A stretch of 10,250 nucleotides of DNA from an uncultured Bdellovibrio sp. (GTDB taxonomy: Bacteria; Bdellovibrionota; Bdellovibrionia; Bdellovibrionales; Bdellovibrionaceae): positions 1 through 10,250 of the forward strand of contig CALMPX010000290.1 in the NCBI GenBank assembly GCA_937871355.1, given 5' to 3'. The notes beneath the pieces are model-generated. The model had not been told where the DNA came from. It saw only the letters and a list, made by a program, of their open reading frames with translations, and did no database searches. Position numbers and translations under genes: made by a program. Below are positions 5,967 to 10,250 of this stretch, piece after piece. Each line of letters opens with the position of its first letter. The first letter of the stretch is position 1.

Positions 5967-7259
5967 ATGAAAAAAGTTTTAATCTCAGGAATAGTTTTCC
6001 TCTTTGTCTTCAGTGCATTTCAAAGTGCTCAATCTACGGATCATAAATATTATTGGATGAAAATTGAAGCTCATGACAAATTTCAACGTTCTGTCATCGC
6101 CAATACCGGTGCTTCTATCGAAATCGTCAAAGATGACTACGTCATCGCTTACGGTAATGAAGTTAATCTAAAAAAAATTAAATCCATTGCTCGAGTCATT
6201 GCCGCTTCTGACATGATGGCTGAAGAACGATTCCATATACAAACAGGTTTTGGGACCAGAGACTTTCCTGCGAGTGATTCAACTTTTCACAATTACTCAG
6301 AACTTACTGCAGAATTACAAAAACTAGCTCTTGATAATCCCGACTTGGTCCATATGTCATCGATTGCAAAGACAAATGAAAACCGTGATATCTGGGTTAT
6401 GCACATCACAAAAAATTTATCTGACGCTTCCCAAAAACCGGGCGTAATCTACATGGGGGGACATCACGCGCGCGAACATGTCTCTGTGGAAATTCCTCTA
6501 CTCTGGGCCCAGTACTTGATTACAGAATACCGCAAAGGCAATCAACGAGTGATGAATTTAGTCGATTCGCGCGATATCCACATTATTCCTGCCGTGAATC
6601 CAGACGGTTTAGAATATGATGTCTCTGGAGCCAAATACAAATTATGGAGAAAAAATAGAAGTCACAACAATGACGGAACTTTCGGAGTCGATCTCAATCG
6701 TAACTACGGATACGGTTGGGGTACCGGGGGATCATCTAAAAATACTTCTGATGACACTTATATGGGGCCGAGCGCTTTTTCTGAAATTGAAACTCAAGCC
6801 ATTAAAAACTATGTTGACGCTCATACAAATATCACGATTCTTTTATCGACTCATACCTTCTCGAAATTGATTCTGTACCCTTGGGGTGGTACAAACGATC
6901 CGATCAATATAGTTAATGACCAACAAGTTCACGAGAAAATGGCAAAAAAAATGGCGACATGGAATGGCTATAAACCAGAACAAGCTTCTGATTTGTATAT
7001 TGCTAGCGGCGACACGACGGATTGGTCTTATGGTGTTCACAAAATTATTTCATTTACTTTTGAACTTGATCCTGACAGCAGCGCTGGCAGCGACCTGGGT
7101 AGTATTTTCGGAGGAAAATGTGAAAAACTTTTTGCTCCGGGTTGTGCCGGATTTTACCCAGGACAAGCAACCATTAATCCAACATTCCAAAAAAATATTG
7201 AACCGTTCTTGTACTTGTTAGATCGAGCAGACAATCCATACCGCGTTTTAAATGAATAA
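5967..7259 (+). CDS. Secreted M14-family zinc carboxypeptidase
   Basis: This exported metallocarboxypeptidase removes C-terminal residues from peptides. The protein has 430 residues: a signal peptide (about 1-20, VLISGIVFLFVFSAFQSAQS), a pro-region-like segment (about 25-100) and a catalytic domain. Zinc ligands are H167 and E170 (HHAREH) and H296 (STHTFSKLILYPWG). Substrate-binding N244-R245 lies in DLNRNYGYGWG, and Arg candidates lie in WRKNR. Y344 of LYIASGDTTDW matches CPA Tyr248, and the general base E366 lies in FTFELDPD. The position equivalent to CPA 255, which selects for hydrophobic or basic side chains, is Thr351, giving neither the Ile of CPA nor the Asp of CPB. C385 and C393 may form a disulfide. 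The ATG at 5967 is preferred because AAAGGA (5954-5959) lies 7 bases upstream and the signal peptide then starts MKK; an in-frame TTG at 5913 lacks this support. A secreted protease would fit prey digestion or scavenging (inference). Confidence 0.95.
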   Translation: MKKVLISGIVFLFVFSAFQSAQSTDHKYYWMKIEAHDKFQRSVIANTGASIEIVKDDYVIAYGNEVNLKKIKSIARVIAASDMMAEERFHIQTGFGTRDFPASDSTFHNYSELTAELQKLALDNPDLVHMSSIAKTNENRDIWVMHITKNLSDASQKPGVIYMGGHHAREHVSVEIPLLWAQYLITEYRKGNQRVMNLVDSRDIHIIPAVNPDGLEYDVSGAKYKLWRKNRSHNNDGTFGVDLNRNYGYGWGTGGSSKNTSDDTYMGPSAFSEIETQAIKNYVDAHTNITILLSTHTFSKLILYPWGGTNDPINIVNDQQVHEKMAKKMATWNGYKPEQASDLYIASGDTTDWSYGVHKIISFTFELDPDSSAGSDLGSIFGGKCEKLFAPGCAGFYPGQATINPTFQKNIEPFLYLLDRADNPYRVLNE

Positions 7260-7276
7260 TTTTTGAATCGAATTGA

Positions 7277-7317
7277 ACAAACCAAAAGAACTCATGGATG
7301 ATGTTCTCTTGGTTTGT
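7277..7317. terminator. Long hairpin between convergent genes, possible bidirectional terminator
   Basis: The 15-base arm 7277-7291 (ACAAACCAAAAGAAC) pairs with 7303-7317 (GTTCTCTTGGTTTGT) with a single A-C mismatch, and the 11-base loop may pair further (TCAT/ATGA). It lies 17 bases after the carboxypeptidase stop and one base from the stop of the convergent gene, where a shared terminator is expected. Neither strand has a proper T-run after the stem, so it may instead protect 3' ends or be processed. Confidence 0.5.
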
Positions 7318-7318
7318 A

Positions 7319-8542
7319 CTAAAAATTAGAAATAAGCGCTTCGACAAAATTCTTGGCTGAATTAAAATAGAGACCTATTCCAAATAAAACTAATGAAGCC
7401 GCGACCTTCGAGAAAAACGGAACATTACTTCCCATGTAGGCTTTTGTAAACATCATCCAAATACGACGCGGAAATGTTTTCGCACGACGGGACTCTTCTC
7501 GTGTTAAAACCGAACCTGACTGTAGTGAAAAAATGGAAATCGCCACAATAAATAAAATGACTTCCAAAGGCCAAGCTACAAAAATATAACCAATCACGAT
7601 CTGTATAAATTTAAAAATCTCAAGCGGATTATGAATAAACCGCTTACTTTCGTCGATCAAAACATTAGTCGCTATTTGTTTTTTAATCGTTTTCACTTTT
7701 TCCGTATCGCCAATAAGCTGCATTTGTTTTAAATAACTTTTTTGCACAGCTTGCACCGTCTGAGCATCTTCCGCTTTGTCGCCTAAGGCCCATTGATAAA
7801 GCGTTTCCAAATCCTCGGGGCTCGGGTGACTGACTTTCTTTGCTCCATTAAGCGATAAGCGAGCCAGTTTCTGGCCGTATTCACGATATTTATCTGGATA
7901 CTTGAAAGTCTTAATTCTTTCAGCCAATGAAGACAAATGCTTGGCCGTTAAATCCATCGGGTAATTCAACTCATGTAGAAAGTACGAAGTCCAAAAGTAA
8001 TCTGTGTAACGAACTTCTTTATAAGAAGCATAGAATAAACTGGTCGCGTGCCCTACTAAAAGATCATGTAATTTATCAAATTGCTCCGATTGAATCGTTA
8101 AATTCAATTCATTAGCTTTTTTAATCGCCTGACTCAGTCCGTAAAAATTCATTTGCATCAACGAGCGCTTCTTGGCGTCTAATGAAAGATCATAATTTGA
8201 TCTCAGGATTTGAACATACTTAACCACAGCATTTGTTATATGATTGAAATCAAAATTCTGAATATCGCGTGTGGTAATATCTTGATAGACGATGCGCTTT
8301 TCAATCTTATAAAAAATGACATCCAAATCATTTTCAGTTTGTCCAAAAGATTGCAATTGAAATTGCCAAAGTCCTTTTTTCGCAGCCTTGTAATAATAAG
8401 AAGAACTCAATTCTCTATTTTCTATTTGTTGTGGCGTCATTCGCTTTTTTGCAGCTTTCACTTGAGACGAAGCACCCATAGCCGCATTTGCCGCAATCAT
8501 CGTAAGGAGTATTAAGCTTATTTTCTGAATGAATTTTCCCAT
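7319..8542 (-). CDS. Exported, C-terminally membrane-anchored protein of unknown function
   Basis: I do not recognise this 407-residue protein. It starts with a clear signal sequence (about 1-23, ISLILLTMIAANAAMGA). A mostly helical, charged soluble region (about 25-305) follows, rich in Lys, Tyr and Leu, with stretches such as YGQKLARLSLNGAKK and TVQAVQKSYLKQMQLIGDTEKVKTIKK spelling TPR-like helical hairpins only loosely. Two hydrophobic stretches lie near the end: 311-340, about 30 residues containing P325 and perhaps a membrane hairpin, and about 379-397. A basic segment (REESRRAKTFPRRIW) sits between them. The predicted topology is a large periplasmic domain held in the inner membrane by the C-terminus. 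The ATG has only a weak ribosome binding site. The gene is divergent from the Cys-repeat gene and convergent with the carboxypeptidase gene. It is probably a lineage-specific envelope protein. Confidence 0.85.
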   Translation of the reverse strand: MGKFIQKISLILLTMIAANAAMGASSQVKAAKKRMTPQQIENRELSSSYYYKAAKKGLWQFQLQSFGQTENDLDVIFYKIEKRIVYQDITTRDIQNFDFNHITNAVVKYVQILRSNYDLSLDAKKRSLMQMNFYGLSQAIKKANELNLTIQSEQFDKLHDLLVGHATSLFYASYKEVRYTDYFWTSYFLHELNYPMDLTAKHLSSLAERIKTFKYPDKYREYGQKLARLSLNGAKKVSHPSPEDLETLYQWALGDKAEDAQTVQAVQKSYLKQMQLIGDTEKVKTIKKQIATNVLIDESKRFIHNPLEIFKFIQIVIGYIFVAWPLEVILFIVAISIFSLQSGSVLTREESRRAKTFPRRIWMMFTKAYMGSNVPFFSKVAASLVLFGIGLYFNSAKNFVEALISNF

Positions 8543-8644
8543 GTTTCATTTATAAAGCATAGATACGGAAGAATGCTAATTTTTCCGGTCGCAGGTTCCT
8601 ACTTTTTTAACATGCAGTGAAAAATCCTGTTTTTTTTATACCAG

Positions 8645-8661
8645 TGTCAAAAATATTGACA
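8645..8661. promoter_or_regulatory. TGTCAA-N5-TTGACA inverted repeat in a divergent intergenic region
   Basis: TGTCAA (8645-8650) and TTGACA (8656-8661) form a perfect 6-bp dyad with a 5-base centre. It lies in the 221-base space between the unknown membrane protein (minus strand) and the Cys-repeat gene (plus strand), a place typical of operators acting on both. More TGTC/GACA half-sites follow: AGACA at 8688-8692 and ACTGTC at 8705-8710, of which the AGACA and a TGTCT at 8707-8711 could form a bulged hairpin. TTGACA equals a -35 consensus, but no -10 follows at the right distance. A TATAGT (8736-8741) nearer the plus-strand gene is a better -10 candidate, although its -35 is poor. Confidence 0.3.
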
Positions 8662-8763
8662 GTTCTTGTCGCTGCAACTCCAGAAAAAGACACCGTGAAT
8701 CGGCACTGTCTCATTCTTAAACATCTTAAATCTCATATAGTCGGTATAAAGTAGGATTCAAAA

Positions 8764-9228
8764 ATGCATAAACGTATCACTATGAGATCACTTAAATTGT
8801 ACGTCACTTTATTCTCGCTGGTATTTCAATCGATTGCTTTTGCTGGGGCGGCCACGCGCTCTGGTTCATCGCCGGTCGAAAAATGCCTCAATGTTTCAAC
8901 TAATCTGACAACAGACTGTATGAATCAACATTTAAAACCTAAGACGATTAACAACTGTTACAAGATGAGCGAAACGATCTTCTCAAATCAATCAAAAGAA
9001 AATGTTAAAAACTACTGCTTCTATAATATTTCAGAATTTCCGACTTTGAAAACATGTGTTGATTCAGCCAAGAAATTTTATATTGCAGAAAACAAAGACC
9101 AAGCCTTATTTGAATGTGTGCGCCAATTCGCAAGTTCGATCAGCGTTAAAAACTGTATGGATCTATCTAAGATGATGACCTACAAAGAAAAATCCAACTA
9201 CTTAGCGGGACACTGTAGCAACTTATAA
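8764..9228 (+). CDS. Small secreted protein with tandem 33-residue two-cysteine repeats
   Basis: This exported protein of 154 residues has a signal peptide (about 1-27, LKLYVTLFSLVFQSIAFA, cleavage probably before GAAT). The start ATG has TAGGA (8752-8756) 7 bases upstream, favouring it over the second Met at residue 7. The mature part holds eight cysteines (41, 52, 65, 85, 98, 118, 131, 151). From C52 onward the spacings alternate exactly 13 and 20 residues, i.e. a 33-residue period: units TINNC...C (61-93), TLKTC...C (94-126) and SVKNC...C (127-154), preceded by a shortened unit with C41 and C52. Each C-x19-C pair could close one helical hairpin by a disulfide (inference). I do not recognise the family and assign no function. 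The gene is divergent from the membrane protein gene, and its stop codon abuts the polA stop with no base between. Confidence 0.88.
   Translation: MHKRITMRSLKLYVTLFSLVFQSIAFAGAATRSGSSPVEKCLNVSTNLTTDCMNQHLKPKTINNCYKMSETIFSNQSKENVKNYCFYNISEFPTLKTCVDSAKKFYIAENKDQALFECVRQFASSISVKNCMDLSKMMTYKEKSNYLAGHCSNL
8944..9225 (+). repeat. Protein-level tandem repeat, three 33-residue units with C-x19-C
   Basis: Units lie at 8944-9042, 9043-9141 and 9142-9225, the last ending five residues early. Shared positions are T/S-x-K/N-N/T-C at the start, S or A about 3-4 residues after the first Cys, a hydrophobic pair 7-8 residues after it, and the second Cys 20 residues after the first. The DNA itself is not obviously repeated, so the duplications are old. 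Confidence 0.8.
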
Positions 9229-10250
9229 TTAGTGACTTTGATCCCAGTTATTTCCTAAGGCGTGATTGACTTTCAAGGGAACTTTCAATTTTGCAACATT
9301 TTCCATTTTATATTTAATCTTAGGAAGATTCTTTATAATCTCTTCCTCTGTTCCTTCGAAAATCAATTCATCATGCACTTGAAGTATTAATTTTAATGAA
9401 ATATTTTTGGCTATATCAATCATTGCTAATTTCATCAAATCGCTGGCGGTTCCTTGAATCGGGGCATTGATTGCGGCTCGTTCGCCGAATTTTTTGACCA
9501 TAACATTAATTGAATTCAATTCATCAATATAACGTTTACGACCAAATAATGTTTCAACGTATTTATTCTTGTGAGCTTGTTCAATGGTCGTGTCGATATA
9601 TTCTTTAATACCACTGAAACGATTAAAATACTTTTCAATAATTTCTTTTGATTCGGTACGACTTATCCCCAATGTTTCGGCCAACCCGAAAGCTCCTTGT
9701 CCATAGGCGATTCCGAAATTCACGGCCTTAGCGATACGACGTTGTTCTTTCGTGACTTCTTTTAATGAAATAGAAAAAACTTCGGCGGCAGTCGCCTGAT
9801 GAATATCCAGATCATCGGCGAAAGCTTGAATCAAGTTTTTATCTTGGGAAATATGAGCCAATACACGAAGTTCAATCTGAGAATAATCCAGAGACAAAAG
9901 TTTTTGCCCTTCGTCAGCGATAAAACACTGTCGAACGATTTGACCTTTTTCTGTTTTAATCGGAATATTCTGAAGATTCGGCGCTGTACTAGAAAGGCGT
10001 CCTGTCGCGGTTAACGCTTGATTAAACGAACCATGAACACGGTGATTTTCGTCAACCAGTTCCGGCAAAGCATCCACATAGGTTGATTTTAATTTTGCAA
10101 GTTCACGATATTCAATCACTTGTTGAGCGATCGGATGTTGTAGTTTTTCTAAAACATCATTATCCGTGGAATAACCTGTTTTCGTTTTCTTTAGAGCTTC
10201 TAAACCTAATTTTTCAAATAAAATGACACCCAATTGCTTCGGCGAACCGA
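9229..10250 (-). CDS. polA: DNA polymerase I (PolA), C-terminal polymerase domain, partial
   Basis: This is the 3' part of polA; the gene enters from beyond the right edge, where the frame is open (PKQLGVILFEKLGL reads across the last bases). PolA fills gaps and replaces Okazaki primers in repair and replication. Visible landmarks in order: YRELAKLKSTYVDALP, TATGRLSSTAPNLQNIP, motif A LLSLDYSQIELRVLAH with the catalytic Asp, the O-helix RRIAKAVNFGIAYGQGAFGL with the Phe (E. coli F762) associated with dideoxynucleotide discrimination and the following Tyr, APIQGTASDLMK, and motif C LQVHDELIFE with the second catalytic Asp. It ends NNWDQSH, matching the typical family C-terminus. About 340 residues are in the window, roughly the last third of a normal PolA. 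The 5'-nuclease domain and any proofreading domain lie outside, so their state cannot be judged. Confidence 0.97.
   Translation of the reverse strand, partial: GSPKQLGVILFEKLGLEALKKTKTGYSTDNDVLEKLQHPIAQQVIEYRELAKLKSTYVDALPELVDENHRVHGSFNQALTATGRLSSTAPNLQNIPIKTEKGQIVRQCFIADEGQKLLSLDYSQIELRVLAHISQDKNLIQAFADDLDIHQATAAEVFSISLKEVTKEQRRIAKAVNFGIAYGQGAFGLAETLGISRTESKEIIEKYFNRFSGIKEYIDTTIEQAHKNKYVETLFGRKRYIDELNSINVMVKKFGERAAINAPIQGTASDLMKLAMIDIAKNISLKLILQVHDELIFEGTEEEIIKNLPKIKYKMENVAKLKVPLKVNHALGNNWDQSH

Noticed and set aside
6916..7221. Alternative reading frames inside the carboxypeptidase gene
   Set aside because: The region encodes the conserved catalytic Tyr and Glu motifs in the main frame; the alternatives are chance openings.
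8210..8515. Plus-strand reading frames opposite the unknown membrane protein gene (also 7927-8115)
   Set aside because: The opposite frame has a signal peptide, hydrophobic segments and sensible composition over 407 codons. These frames show none and have no start signals.
8656..8684. Promoter using the TTGACA at 8656
   Set aside because: No -10-like hexamer is found 16-18 bases downstream; the sequence there is GC-containing (CTCCAGA).

Overview
The window looks like an AT-rich chromosomal segment of a predatory or environmental bacterium of the Bdellovibrionota (Bdellovibrio/Bacteriovorax-like). The evidence is a DUF3015 gene directly followed by a DUF4105 gene, several Sec-exported proteins of unknown function, a secreted M14 carboxypeptidase and an O-antigen ligase-type membrane protein, set among housekeeping genes (thyA, folA, polA). 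This assignment is inferred from gene content and protein resemblance; no marker RNA gene is present. I see no tRNA, rRNA, insertion sequence, prophage or CRISPR array, and no gap between genes exceeds about 225 bases.

Layout. (1) 10-2126, plus strand: a GHKL/HATPase-like protein, then thyA and folA packed as an operon. The thyA start codon lies inside a perfect 8-bp inverted repeat, and folA starts at a TTG that overlaps the thyA stop. Together ThyA and FolA make dTMP and recycle the dihydrofolate that ThyA produces. (2) 2288-4669, plus strand: a small exported DUF3015 protein with four cysteines, then a DUF4105 gene. A terminator-like hairpin lies within the DUF4105 signal-peptide codons. 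The DUF4105 reading frame is broken at a run of eight T residues that contains the classical slippery heptamer T TTT TTA in the correct frame; the remaining 375 codons stay open in the -1 frame. (3) 5843-4659, minus strand: an O-antigen ligase/polymerase family membrane protein, overlapping the DUF4105 end by 11 bases. (4) 5967-7259, plus strand: a secreted zinc carboxypeptidase with all expected catalytic residues. (5) 8542-7319, minus strand: an exported, membrane-anchored protein that I do not recognise. (6) 8764-9228, plus strand: a small secreted protein built from 33-residue repeats with two cysteines each at exact spacing. (7) 10250-9229, minus strand: the C-terminal polymerase domain of DNA polymerase I, entering from beyond the right edge; its stop codon abuts the stop of the Cys-repeat gene with no base between.

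Overall, the housekeeping genes alternate with cell-envelope and secreted functions. The points most worth checking are the DUF3015-DUF4105 pair, with its internal terminator and slippery frameshift site, the Cys-repeat protein, and the hairpin that covers the thyA start.
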